Assembly: GCA_937877685.1 (NCBI GenBank)
Contig: CALFGU010000031.1
Location: 1 to 29,549, forward strand
Origin: an uncultured Prevotella sp.
GTDB lineage: Bacteria > Bacteroidota > Bacteroidia > Bacteroidales > Bacteroidaceae
Direction: 5' to 3'
DNA: 29,549 nt
Positions within the stretch are counted from its first letter, which is position 1. Each line of letters opens with the position of its first letter. Positions 1-7,373 of this stretch are shown here, piece by piece. The notes beneath the pieces are model-generated. The model was not told the origin of the DNA. It made no database searches and saw only the letters and a list, made by a program, of their open reading frames with translations. A program made the position numbers and the translations under genes.

Positions 1-1
1 G

Positions 2-49
2 CTCTCCCCTTAAGATAGGGGGAGTACCGCCTTTGGCGGGGAGGGGGTA
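2..49. repeat. REP-like double hairpin, GC-rich intergenic repeat
   Basis: Two adjacent hairpins are visible. The first pairs CTCCCC (4-9) with GGGGAG (19-24). The second pairs CCGCC (27-31) with GGCGG (35-39), and a G-run follows (to about 47). The G/C richness contrasts with the AT-rich flanks. It resembles the dispersed extragenic palindromes found between genes in many bacteria. Only one copy lies in this window, so calling it a repeat is an inference. Bases 50-118 hold nothing else recognisable. Confidence 0.4.
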
Positions 50-118
50 TGATGATCTTTTCTCAGTATTCTTTAGAAAATCCTCTGTTTCCCTTAAGTA
101 CGGTTGATAAAGAATAGA

Positions 119-160
119 ACGAGTAAACAAGGGGAGTGAGTGCCTCTCTTGTTTACTCGT
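119..160 (-). terminator. Hairpin terminator of the thioesterase gene
   Basis: A perfect 13-bp inverted repeat pairs ACGAGTAAACAAG (119-131) with its complement at 148-160. On the minus strand it starts about 20 nt after the thioesterase stop codon and is followed by a T-rich stretch (TTCTATTCTTTATC). The T-tract is interrupted, so it may act partly as an RNA-stabilising 3' hairpin. Confidence 0.6.
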
Positions 161-180
161 TAAAGCTTTCGGATATAACA

Positions 181-918
181 TTAAAGGGTGATGGCGGCCT
201 TCACGATAACGTCGCTACCCTTACGGATTTCAAAGAGGTGGGTAGTTTCGTTTTGCACTTCGGCGTAAATGTCCAGTTGGTCGCCAAACAGACTTTCCAA
301 GCAGTAAGCCACCTCAATGCGCTTTGGGGGAGTAGTGCGCAACGTGTCGAGCGAGAACGTGTTGAGCAACATTTCGATGTAGCGGATAGAGTTAACGTGT
401 CCGTTGATGTCAAGGTCGCTATAAACCGCCTTGTGAGTGTCAACAAGTGGTGCATCTTTTGAAAGGCGCAGACGACTTGGACCTTGGATGTGAATTTCAC
501 GTTCAGGAATCATCACATCTCCGAATCCGCCGTCGGGGAGTTTGGTGAGGTCGGCAGGCTGGCGACTTTCAATGTTAATCAGTGCCCAAATGCTGGTGGC
601 TTGACCATAAGGAGTGCCGTCGGGAGCGAGAATGTCGAAATGGCGGTCGGTAAATTGGCGATAGACCTTGGTGACCCATGTTTCGATACAGTAATCCTCG
701 TTGACGCGAGGCATATTCTCCATATCAATAACGAGGCGCGAGAGCACCCAAGCGTGATTCTTGGTGTTGACATCGTCATAACCAAATCCGTGAGCGCCAG
801 CATGAAGTGACGCTGCGCGAAGGATGAGCGTTCCTAAGGTACCCCAAGAGAGGCGCCCCGTAATGTCTTCTGCGAAGGGTTCAACGTTGAAGGAGTATTT
901 GCCGTATTTTGTTTGCAT
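181..918 (-). CDS. Acyl-ACP thioesterase (FatA/FatB-like)
   Basis: This protein of 245 residues belongs to the acyl-ACP thioesterase family, which hydrolyses acyl-acyl carrier protein to release free fatty acids in the cytoplasm. It has the double hot-dog layout. An N-terminal half contains a GxLSWGTL-type segment and a WxTKVYRQFTDRHF strand. The C-terminal half contains DINGHVNSIRY (from about residue 170), which carries the Asn and His typical of the family active site. Length matches bacterial members. I start it at the ATG at 918. An in-frame TTG at 951 lies inside a perfect promoter -7 box (TAACTTTG), so it would not be transcribed as a start codon. The gene appears monocistronic, with its own promoter and a 3' hairpin. 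Chain-length preference cannot be read from the sequence. Confidence 0.9.
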   Translation of the reverse strand: MQTKYGKYSFNVEPFAEDITGRLSWGTLGTLILRAASLHAGAHGFGYDDVNTKNHAWVLSRLVIDMENMPRVNEDYCIETWVTKVYRQFTDRHFDILAPDGTPYGQATSIWALINIESRQPADLTKLPDGGFGDVMIPEREIHIQGPSRLRLSKDAPLVDTHKAVYSDLDINGHVNSIRYIEMLLNTFSLDTLRTTPPKRIEVAYCLESLFGDQLDIYAEVQNETTHLFEIRKGSDVIVKAAITL

Positions 919-948
919 AAATTTGTGGATGGTTGATTGATTCCTGAG

Positions 949-956
949 CAAAGTTA
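949..956 (-). promoter_or_regulatory. -7 box of the thioesterase promoter
   Basis: The minus strand reads TAACTTTG, an exact match to the Bacteroidetes -7 consensus TAnnTTTG, 30 nt upstream of the ATG at 918. No good -33 TTG was found at the usual distance, so the assignment rests on the -7 box and its position. Confidence 0.55.
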
Positions 957-978
957 CATTTTTTTTGGAAAAGAGAAT

Positions 979-1014
979 GATTGAATAGAAGGAATATATG
1001 GAATATAGGAAATA
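979..1014 (-). repeat. 9-nt-period microrepeat array, left of the four-helix gene
   Basis: Four consecutive 9-nt units read on the plus strand as GATTGAATA, GAAGGAATA, TATGGAATA and TAGGAAATA. On the minus strand each begins with TAT. It is the same family as the arrays at 1770-1814, 23967-24021 and 28074-28109. Here it is oriented opposite to the array on the other side of the four-helix gene. Confidence 0.7.
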
Positions 1015-1049
1015 GATAATGGAAAGTGAAAAAACATCGTGATAAGGTT

Positions 1050-1078
1050 TTGTATCTCGTTTTTATCGGTTACTTTTG
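1050..1078 (+). promoter_or_regulatory. Promoter of the four-helix-bundle gene
   Basis: A TTG (1050-1052, within TTTTG) is followed after 18 nt by TACTTTTG (1071-1078). This fits the Bacteroidetes sigma-ABfr pattern TTTG-N19-21-TAnnTTTG, one base short. It predicts transcription starting near 1085, about 23 nt before the ATG at 1108. Confidence 0.65.
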
Positions 1079-1107
1079 CCTTAAATGACTTCTTGATTAC
1101 ATCGTAT

Positions 1108-1767
1108 ATGTCGGAATTAAATTTTCAAATATTGAGGCGTAGAATGCCTTGGCAAAAGACCTTTTTCTTTCAAAAGACGGACGTGTTATATCAAATGACC
1201 TATGTTTTTTGCAGAAGGTTTTTACCTGCTCACGGCGACCGCACTGTTGACCAAATGGTGCAAGCAGCGAGAAGTGGGAAGCAGAATATAGTGGAAGGTC
1301 TTGAGGATGGGGTGACTTCAACAGAGATGCATATCAAGTTGCTTAACGTTTCAAGGAGTTCAATCTTAGAATTGCGTGAGGATTATCGTGATTTCCTGCA
1401 ATCACGAAACTTAACCGTGTGGGATGTTCACCATGAACGCTTTAAGAAAATGTATATGTTTTGTAAAGAACACAATCAATTAAAGGATTACTTGCCATTC
1501 TTTGAAGTGTGGACGAGTGAAGAGATGGGGAATGTGGCTTTGACTTTATGCTATATGGTGGATAGTTTGCTAAATAATCATTTAAAAATGGTGGAAGAGG
1601 AGTTTGTGAAAGAAGGAGGCATCAAAGAACGTATGCATGCTGCTCGAACGGGTTATCGCCAAGCACAAATGCGGGAATTGGAATATTTGAGGCATTTGAC
1701 TGAAGAACAATCACAAGAAATTGAGCGCCTTAAGCAACTGCTCAAGGCGCATGGTATTTCAGAATAA
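1108..1767 (+). CDS. Four helix bundle suffix domain protein
   Basis: A 219-residue protein of the four-helix-bundle family related to the 23S rRNA intervening-sequence protein. The helix-turn segment AARSGKQNIVEGLEDG is the family signature. The C-terminal extension has the GGIKERMHAARTGYR pattern typical of the 'four helix bundle suffix' group, followed by a charged heptad-like tail (about residues 180-215) that could form a coiled coil. I chose the ATG at 1108. An upstream GTG at 1039 lies before the predicted transcription start. Such proteins are common in Bacteroidetes, but their biochemical role is not established. The gene is bracketed by two 9-nt-period microrepeat arrays in inverted orientation, which may mark an insertion. 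No reverse transcriptase or variable repeat is nearby, so it is not an obvious diversity-generating retroelement part. Confidence 0.8.
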   Translation: MSELNFQILRRRMPWQKTFFFQKTDVLYQMTYVFCRRFLPAHGDRTVDQMVQAARSGKQNIVEGLEDGVTSTEMHIKLLNVSRSSILELREDYRDFLQSRNLTVWDVHHERFKKMYMFCKEHNQLKDYLPFFEVWTSEEMGNVALTLCYMVDSLLNNHLKMVEEEFVKEGGIKERMHAARTGYRQAQMRELEYLRHLTEEQSQEIERLKQLLKAHGISE

Positions 1768-1769
1768 AG

Positions 1770-1814
1770 TATTCCCTCTATAATTTCTATTTCTTCTATT
1801 CTTTCTATTCCGCT
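1770..1814 (+). repeat. 9-nt-period microrepeat array, right of the four-helix gene
   Basis: Five consecutive 9-nt units: TATTCCCTC, TATAATTTC, TATTTCTTC, TATTCTTTC and TATTCCGCT. TAT at positions 1-3 is invariant and C or T closes each unit. The array fills the whole gap between the convergent four-helix and ECF sigma genes. Confidence 0.75.
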
Positions 1815-1816
1815 CT

Positions 1817-2413
1817 CTACTCTCCCCAACTCAACCCCAAATCAAAGCGTTGCGCCATCTTACGCATATTCAATATACCATAGCGCATGCGACCAAGCGC
1901 TGTGTTGATGCTGATGCCCTTTTCTTCGGCAATTTCTTTGAAGGTCATTTCCTGGAAATAGTGCATCTGTACCACTTCGCGCTGTTCCTGAGGAAGGTTA
2001 TTGATAAGTAGGTGTAAGTCAACGAGAGTTTGCTCGCTGTCAATCATTCCTTGAGCACTGCGTTCCGCCAGTTTTGCATTGTTCAGAATGTCCACCTCGG
2101 TCTCGTCCGTTGAAACGGTATTTTCGCCCTTCTCGCGACGGAAAAAGTCGATGACAAGGTTGTGGGCAATACGTGTGACCCACGAAAAGAATTTTCCACT
2201 TTCGGTGTAGCGACCATCACGAATGGTTACAACAACCTTGACAAATGTTTCCTGAAAAATATCATCAGCAACATCTGTATTGCGTACATTATAAAGAATA
2301 TAGGAATAGAGCCTATCTTTATAACGCTCAAGCAGAACGTCGAACGCCTCGTCCGTACCACTTGCATAAAGCGCCACCAATTCTTCATCGGTGCGCAAAT
2401 GGAGCGTATTCAT
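1817..2413 (-). CDS. RNA polymerase sigma-70 factor, ECF subfamily
   Basis: A 198-residue ECF sigma factor, a subunit that directs RNA polymerase to alternative promoters. Region 2 spans about residues 22-95, including the DIFQETFVKV helix and the FFSWVTRIAHNLVIDFFRRE core and -10 recognition segment. Region 4 spans about residues 137-185, with LPQEQREVV and the helix-turn-helix MTFKEIAEEKGISINTALGR. No anti-sigma (FecR-like) gene follows, unlike ECF factors dedicated to a single SusCD locus. This fits the stand-alone, general ECF type conserved in Bacteroidales. It has its own consensus promoter and a roughly 100-nt leader with a small perfect hairpin. Target genes cannot be deduced. Whether it controls the neighbouring Sus block is open. 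Confidence 0.93.
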   Translation of the reverse strand: MNTLHLRTDEELVALYASGTDEAFDVLLERYKDRLYSYILYNVRNTDVADDIFQETFVKVVVTIRDGRYTESGKFFSWVTRIAHNLVIDFFRREKGENTVSTDETEVDILNNAKLAERSAQGMIDSEQTLVDLHLLINNLPQEQREVVQMHYFQEMTFKEIAEEKGISINTALGRMRYGILNMRKMAQRFDLGLSWGE

Positions 2414-2475
2414 ACTTTACTATTTTTAAATTTGGAGTAAAGTCTTTTCGATAGGCAAAACAAGTTTAAGTGAGA

Positions 2476-2497
2476 GAGTTGCAAACCGCTGCAACTC
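2476..2497 (-). promoter_or_regulatory. Hairpin in the 5' leader of the ECF sigma mRNA
   Basis: A perfect 8-bp stem pairs GAGTTGCA (2476-2483) with TGCAACTC (2490-2497) around a 6-nt loop. It lies in the minus-strand leader between the predicted transcription start and the ATG at 2413. It could modulate stability or translation; there is no direct evidence. Confidence 0.4.
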
Positions 2498-2519
2498 GAA
2501 AATTCGTGATTTATTGTTG

Positions 2520-2549
2520 CAAAGGTAGATAAAATTTTATTGTCAGCAA
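2520..2549 (-). promoter_or_regulatory. Consensus promoter of the ECF sigma gene
   Basis: On the minus strand TTG (2549-2547) is followed after exactly 19 nt by TACCTTTG (2527-2520), a textbook match to the Bacteroidetes TTTG-N19-21-TAnnTTTG promoter. Predicted leader length to the ATG at 2413 is about 100 nt. Confidence 0.8.
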
Positions 2550-2576
2550 GATTTCCAAAAGATTTTTTGACCTTTG

Positions 2577-2607
2577 TTGTGAAATAAGCGTGGTTGGTGT
2601 AACTTTG
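2577..2607 (+). promoter_or_regulatory. Consensus promoter of the radical SAM (yhcC) gene
   Basis: TTG (2577-2579) is followed after 20 nt by TAACTTTG (2600-2607). It faces away from the ECF sigma promoter, with only 27 bp between the two -33 elements. The predicted leader to the ATG at 2755 is about 140 nt and contains the inverted repeat at 2667-2725. Confidence 0.75.
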
Positions 2608-2666
2608 CAAAACGTAAAAACGGGCGCTGGAATCACCCGCGCAAACCGCCTTTTAATCCTGTCAAA

Positions 2667-2725
2667 ACAATCTTACTTTTAGGAGACTTTTTGTCTAACT
2701 TAAGGCGCACGAAAAGTAAGATTGT
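2667..2725 (+). repeat. 14-bp perfect inverted repeat in the yhcC leader
   Basis: ACAATCTTACTTTT at 2667-2680 is perfectly complementary to 2712-2725. The 31-nt loop contains a second small hairpin (AGAC/GTCT). The same 14-mer appears once more at 27090-27103, upstream of miaA. Within the predicted mRNA leader it would form a stable stem about 30 nt before the start codon. Confidence 0.65.
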
Positions 2726-2754
2726 GACGCCGATTTCTAATATAGTTTTTCCGC

Positions 2755-3681
2755 ATGAACACCCCCTCTTATTTATACACCGATTTCTCGCAATTTCTGA
2801 AGAAATTCTTTGACTTTAAGGTGCAAAAAATCTCCGTGCATGCCGGTTTTACCTGCCCCAATCGGGATGGAAAAATCGGGCGAGGCGGTTGCACCTACTG
2901 CAACAACCAAACCTTCAATCCAGAATACTGCGCCACGCAACGAAGCGTCACCGAGCAACTGGAAGAAGGGAAGGCTTTCTTCGCGCGTAAGTATCCGGAA
3001 ATGAAATACTTGGCATACTTCCAAGCATATACCAATACCTACGGAGAAATTGAACGGTTGAAACAGCTTTATGAGGAGGCGTTGGCCGTGAAAGATGTTG
3101 TAGGGCTGGTGATAGGCACAAGGCCCGATTGCGTTCCCGACGCCTTATTGGACTATTTCGCAGAACTTCAAAAACGTTACTTTGTATTAATAGAATATGG
3201 CGTAGAAACAACGAATGATGAGACCCTCAAGCGCATCAATCGCGGACACACCTTTGCGCAAGCAGAAGATGCCATCCGAAGAACCGCCCAGCGCCATATT
3301 CCCGTGGGTGCGCACTTCATTCTTGGACTACCCGGCGAACCCTGGGAGGAGATTGTGAAACAGGCAGACTGCATCTCGCAACTGCTCCTTGATACGTTGA
3401 AACTCCATCAGTTGCAAATTGTTCGCGGCACGAAAATGGCGCAAGAATTTGCTGAGCAACCCGAAGATTTTCGCTTATTCACGGTGGAAGAATATGCAAC
3501 GCTCGTGGCCGACTTCTTAGAACGACTTGATACCCGCATCGCCGTAGAGCGCTTTACCTCACAGTCGCCCAAAGAACTCCTTTTGGCACCCGATTGGGGC
3601 GTAAAAAATTATCAGTTTGTGGAACTCGTAAAAAAGACCCTCCGAAAGCGTGGCACCTATCAAGGATTCGGCAGGCGATAA
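2755..3681 (+). CDS. yhcC: TIGR01212 family radical SAM protein (YhcC-like)
   Basis: A 308-residue radical SAM enzyme of the YhcC/TIGR01212 group. The iron-sulfur cluster cysteines are Cys34, Cys46 and Cys49 in CPNRDGKIGRGGCTYCNN, the spaced-out CysX11CysX2Cys pattern of this group. Further family segments are TRPDCVPDALLDY, the VLIEYGVETTNDETLKRINRGH strand-helix (about 140-165), and GAHFILGLPGE. The enzyme is expected to bind a 4Fe-4S cluster and S-adenosylmethionine in the cytoplasm. Its substrate is not established for the family. It is full length and transcribed divergently from the ECF sigma gene, with a structured leader and a strong 3' hairpin, so it is probably monocistronic. Confidence 0.9.
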   Translation: MNTPSYLYTDFSQFLKKFFDFKVQKISVHAGFTCPNRDGKIGRGGCTYCNNQTFNPEYCATQRSVTEQLEEGKAFFARKYPEMKYLAYFQAYTNTYGEIERLKQLYEEALAVKDVVGLVIGTRPDCVPDALLDYFAELQKRYFVLIEYGVETTNDETLKRINRGHTFAQAEDAIRRTAQRHIPVGAHFILGLPGEPWEEIVKQADCISQLLLDTLKLHQLQIVRGTKMAQEFAEQPEDFRLFTVEEYATLVADFLERLDTRIAVERFTSQSPKELLLAPDWGVKNYQFVELVKKTLRKRGTYQGFGRR

Positions 3682-3701
3682 CCGAAGAGTGGGGCAGAAT
3701 G

Positions 3702-3775
3702 GAAGAGCAAAAGAATCAAAAGACTTTCCCTGGGGAGACTCTTTTCTTCTTTTGCTCTTCTGTTCTTTTTTCTGA
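3702..3775 (+). terminator. Long hairpin terminator after yhcC
   Basis: A perfect 14-bp stem pairs GAAGAGCAAAAGAA (3702-3715) with 3747-3760. Further pairing continues inside (AAAAGA with TCTTTT, then CCC with GGGG). A T-rich run (TGTTCTTTTTTCTG) follows. It lies 20 nt after the yhcC stop codon. Confidence 0.75.
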
Positions 3776-4152
3776 ATTTTGCCAGGTGTGCCTTCGTTCC
3801 TCTCCTTTCTTTAACGCGTTATTGGCCTTGGTGATTTTGTGGTGCTATGCTTTGATTTTCTTAACCTGAATAAGGTTTGCTTGTTTGTTAAAGAAGTACG
3901 ATGCTTTGAATTTTGTCTTCGATGAATTTTAAGTTGCTGAATATCATCCTTGAGCTTTGTTTCTGTGATGAAAAAATGAGTCAAAATGCAATGTTGGTTT
4001 TAAAATATGCTCACTATGTTGTTAATGCAGCGCTCTGTGATGCTGAAATTTGACAAAATTAACGCGAATTGCTGTGAATTTAACAAATAAAGGGTCTGAA
4101 ATTAGTGAAAATGCTCTTCAAATCATAAAAAAATAAAAAATGATAAGGTGGA
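3776..4152. other. AT-rich intergenic stretch before the FAS1/Sus block
   Basis: No credible gene lies between yhcC and the first FAS1 lipoprotein (3682-4265). After the yhcC terminator the sequence becomes increasingly AT-rich toward an A-run near 4127-4141. Short open frames here have no start context or recognisable protein. No riboswitch or two-component binding site could be identified. The region probably supplies upstream promoter DNA for the Sus block. Confidence 0.5.
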
Positions 4153-4175
4153 TTAGCAAAAAACTGCTAAATTTG
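4153..4175 (+). promoter_or_regulatory. Putative promoter -7 box with overlapping dyad, FAS1/Sus operon
   Basis: TAAATTTG (4168-4175) matches the Bacteroidetes -7 consensus exactly. A dyad TTAGCA-N6-TGCTAA (4153-4158 and 4165-4170) overlaps its first bases and could be an operator. No clear -33 TTG is present, which would fit a promoter needing an activator. The predicted leader to the lipoprotein start is about 85 nt. Confidence 0.45.
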
Positions 4176-4265
4176 CCTCATTCCCGTATACTATGCACTC
4201 AGTGTGCCCTTATGGGAACAGCGCTTAACAACAATAACAACATTATAATTTTTATCTTGATGCGT

Positions 4266-7200
4266 ATGAAAAACCATTTTAGCAAAATGGGAATGGCGTT
4301 GCTCAATGCTGCGCTGCTTTCTACTGTCGGCTTTACTTCTTGCGCGGATGACAAGTTCCATCTGAAGGACTACGAGGAAAGTGCTCCCTCGTTCCTTGGG
4401 CAGAGTATTTACCATGAATTGCAGAATCGTGGTAACTACACTACAGTGGTGCGTCTTATCGACGATTTGGAGTATGCCGAAGTGCTTTCTAAGACGGGTA
4501 GTAAAACCCTCTTTGTTGCGAACGACTCGGCTTATGCTGAGTTCTTTAAGAACAATCCTTGGGGTGTGACGTCTTATGACGATCTCTCTAAGAATCAGAA
4601 GCGCGTGTTGCTCAACAGTTCTATGTTGAACAATGCTTACGTGCTCGAAATGTTAGCAAATATAGAAGGTGGCGGTAAGAATCTCTGCTTGCGTCAGGGA
4701 ACGTCAGCTACAGCATCAGACTCTGTTACTCGTTGGGCAGTGACAGAACTTCCTGCAACTCAGTCTACTGTAGATATGGACTGGTTTAAGGCGCTTCGTG
4801 AGAAGGGTGATTCAGTTTATATGGCACTTGATGCTACGGATCCCATGATGTCTCACTTCCTTGAAGGTCAAATGAAGATGAAGAGTATCACCTTCGCTGA
4901 CGTTGAAAAGATTATGGATCAACCATACTTCTTGGATGGTAAGGCAAGTTTCGGCTTTATCAACGACTGCCGTATCATTGATGGTGATATTGTTTGTTTG
5001 AACGGTTATATTCATCTCTTGGATAAGGTGTTGTTGCCTCCCGGTAATATGGCTGAAATGATTCGTTCAAACGGTCAGACAAATTACTTCAGTGCAATGC
5101 TTGACCGCTTCGCTGCTCCTTATTATAATGAGCAACTCACACGTCAGTATAAGGCATTGAACGATATTCCTGCTGACTCAATTTATGAAAAGCGCTATAT
5201 TTCTAACCGTTCACAGGGCGGTGGTAAGATTGCAAAGCGTCCCGATGATTTGAACTTCGGCGGTGACCAGCAGTTCTTGCCCTTCGACCCAGGATGGAAC
5301 CAGTATGCTGTGTCTTCTTCTACTTCAAAGGAACAAGATATGGCTGCTATGTTCGTGCCCAGCGATGAAGCAATGATTAATTACTTCGTTAAGGGTGGTG
5401 GTGTTGACTTGATTCAACGTTACGGAACTCTTCCTAACACAGAGGAAAATCTCTTGACTAACCTTTACCAGATTCCTCTTCACTTGATTCAGCCCTTGAT
5501 TCAAAACTTGATGAAGGACTCATTTAATGAATCTGTGCCCAGTAAGTATCTTACGATTGTAAATGACGCGCAAGACCAAATGTTTGCGAGCTATACTTCA
5601 GAAGAAGATTATAAGTCTCACATTGAAAAGTGTATTCTTGCGAACAACGGTGTGATCTACGTTACAAACACAGTGGATGCGCCTGCTGACTATGCTTCAG
5701 TTATTGCTCCCGCTTTGACAGCAAGCAACACTCAGATTATTCGTTCTGTAGTAAGAGCCGATGACAACTTTATCGAAGGTTCATCTTATAACAACGCTCC
5801 CTTGAAGCAGTATTTCTCTACTTACCTCAAGGCTATGCAGAGTAACTTCTCATTCTTTGTTCCTGTTGACGAAGGTCTTGAGCAGTATGGTTATGTAGAA
5901 CCTGCAAGTTTTGCTACTCAACCTTTTGGTGCAAAGTCAACCAACCGTTACTACTGGTCATTTAAGTATGATGACGTTACTCGCGGTGCGGTGATTCCTG
6001 TTGAAGCTACTGCATATAATTATAATATGAGTAAGGGTCAGCAGCCTGGTACTGACAAGAAGAAGGGTAATCAATATGTATCAAAGGTTACCGATAACAT
6101 GAGTGCAGGCGTAGGTCAGCAGAAGCGTATGAACTTGATTGAAATGGTTGACCAGCATATTCTTGTACATGATGACCCTGCTGGCGTTAATGATGCACGT
6201 ACTTATTACCTCTCACGTAATGGTGCTCCCCTCCGTTTGACAGAAAAGGGTACATTTGCAGAAAAGAACGTAGGCATGAAGGTTGAAGGTGGTTATCAGG
6301 TAATGATTAACGATCCTGCTGAAGGTTATACAGAAAATGACCACACTGCAGTAGTTCTTGAAGGTTATGACAAGACACAGGCTTCAAACGGTTATGGTAA
6401 CGGTATGACATATCTTATTGACCGTCCCGTTCAGCCCACTATGCGTTCTGTATATAACCACTTTAAGGTGCCTGCAGATAACAATCCTTATTCAGAATTC
6501 TATGAATTGGCTAACCCTGAATATGTAAGCAGCGACTTGCTCCGTGCTTGTGGTTACTTTGAATATCCTGAAGTTGATAAGGATGGTAATCCTACAGGCA
6601 AGATGAAGGCTATGAGTGCAAGTGAAGAACAGTCTGAAAAGTTGAAGTTCCTCATATTTGCGCGTCAGAACGATAACGTACAGGGTACAGCAACTTATTG
6701 CCCCGCTAACAGAGAGCAACTCGTACGTTTCTTCAATAACTATAACTACACCATTTACGTTCCAACTAATGATCAAGTAGCAGCTGCGCGTGCTAAGGGT
6801 CTTATGACTTGGGATGAAATTAATGAATGGGTAGCTACACGCACTAATGACTTTGAAGATGATCTTTCTTCAGCAGACAGCATTAAGGCAAGAACAATGA
6901 TTACTGTACTCGTGAACTTTGTGAAGTATCACTTCCAAGACCAGTCTGTATTCGTAGATAACGTTACAGCAGAGAATCAGTATCAGACTTCATGTATTGA
7001 TAACGTAACAAATTCTTACCTTTCTTTGAGTGTAACACAATCTCCTTCAGCACTTTCAGTGCTTGATAGAAGTGGTAATAAGGTAGATGTGGTTGCTTCA
7101 GAAGAAAACAGAAACCTTCTTGCTCGTGATATTTGCTATAATGCAGCTGCTGCAAGTGCAAGTTACGTTAAGAATTCTTCTTACGTGGTAATTCACCAGA

Positions 7201-7361
7201 TTGATGGTTACCTCAACTACAATAGTCCTGAAGACTACAAGGGACTTTACTTCGAAGGTGACCCCACTAAGAACGAAATGCCCGAGGGTAACTTCGACTT
7301 CTGGAATTATGCTACTCCCGAAGAACTCAATGCTTATACCGCAAAATACAGACTCAGATAA
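4266..7361 (+). CDS. Large FAS1 (fasciclin) domain surface lipoprotein
   Basis: A roughly 1031-residue lipoprotein. The signal peptide ends in the lipobox GFTSC (Cys26), followed by acidic ADD, a likely surface-export signal. Four degenerate fasciclin (FAS1) repeats can be traced by their paired strands: about 45-255 (KTLFVANDSAYAEFF ... GYIHLLDKVLLPP), 290-465 (AAMFVPSDEAM ... NGVIYVTN), 490-725 (FSFFVPVDEGL ... GMTYLIDRPVQPT) and 780-985 (YTIYVPTNDQV ... YVVIHQIDGYL). FAS1 domains typically mediate adhesion or ligand binding outside the cell. I start at the ATG at 4266 (4260 is also possible). The frame is open back to 4140, but that lies upstream of the predicted promoter. It is first in the block, 12 nt before a SusC gene, so it probably works with that transporter. 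The ligand is unknown. Confidence 0.85.
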   Translation: MKNHFSKMGMALLNAALLSTVGFTSCADDKFHLKDYEESAPSFLGQSIYHELQNRGNYTTVVRLIDDLEYAEVLSKTGSKTLFVANDSAYAEFFKNNPWGVTSYDDLSKNQKRVLLNSSMLNNAYVLEMLANIEGGGKNLCLRQGTSATASDSVTRWAVTELPATQSTVDMDWFKALREKGDSVYMALDATDPMMSHFLEGQMKMKSITFADVEKIMDQPYFLDGKASFGFINDCRIIDGDIVCLNGYIHLLDKVLLPPGNMAEMIRSNGQTNYFSAMLDRFAAPYYNEQLTRQYKALNDIPADSIYEKRYISNRSQGGGKIAKRPDDLNFGGDQQFLPFDPGWNQYAVSSSTSKEQDMAAMFVPSDEAMINYFVKGGGVDLIQRYGTLPNTEENLLTNLYQIPLHLIQPLIQNLMKDSFNESVPSKYLTIVNDAQDQMFASYTSEEDYKSHIEKCILANNGVIYVTNTVDAPADYASVIAPALTASNTQIIRSVVRADDNFIEGSSYNNAPLKQYFSTYLKAMQSNFSFFVPVDEGLEQYGYVEPASFATQPFGAKSTNRYYWSFKYDDVTRGAVIPVEATAYNYNMSKGQQPGTDKKKGNQYVSKVTDNMSAGVGQQKRMNLIEMVDQHILVHDDPAGVNDARTYYLSRNGAPLRLTEKGTFAEKNVGMKVEGGYQVMINDPAEGYTENDHTAVVLEGYDKTQASNGYGNGMTYLIDRPVQPTMRSVYNHFKVPADNNPYSEFYELANPEYVSSDLLRACGYFEYPEVDKDGNPTGKMKAMSASEEQSEKLKFLIFARQNDNVQGTATYCPANREQLVRFFNNYNYTIYVPTNDQVAAARAKGLMTWDEINEWVATRTNDFEDDLSSADSIKARTMITVLVNFVKYHFQDQSVFVDNVTAENQYQTSCIDNVTNSYLSLSVTQSPSALSVLDRSGNKVDVVASEENRNLLARDICYNAAAASASYVKNSSYVVIHQIDGYLNYNSPEDYKGLYFEGDPTKNEMPEGNFDFWNYATPEELNAYTAKYRLR

Positions 7362-7373
7362 TAAGTTATTAAT

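Noticed and set aside
1108..1767. Accessory protein of a diversity-generating retroelement
   Set aside because: Four-helix proteins can be such accessories, but no reverse transcriptase or template/variable repeat pair is in the window, and the suffix-domain type is different.
1817..2413. ECF sigma factor as the dedicated regulator of the Sus block
   Set aside because: It lies 1.8 kb away across another gene and on the opposite strand, lacks a FecR-type partner, and SusC copies show no N-terminal signalling extension.
3594..3869. Plus-strand open frame of 91 codons overlapping the yhcC end
   Set aside because: It crosses the yhcC C-terminus and the terminator hairpin, and the sequence looks like translated hairpin and T-rich DNA.
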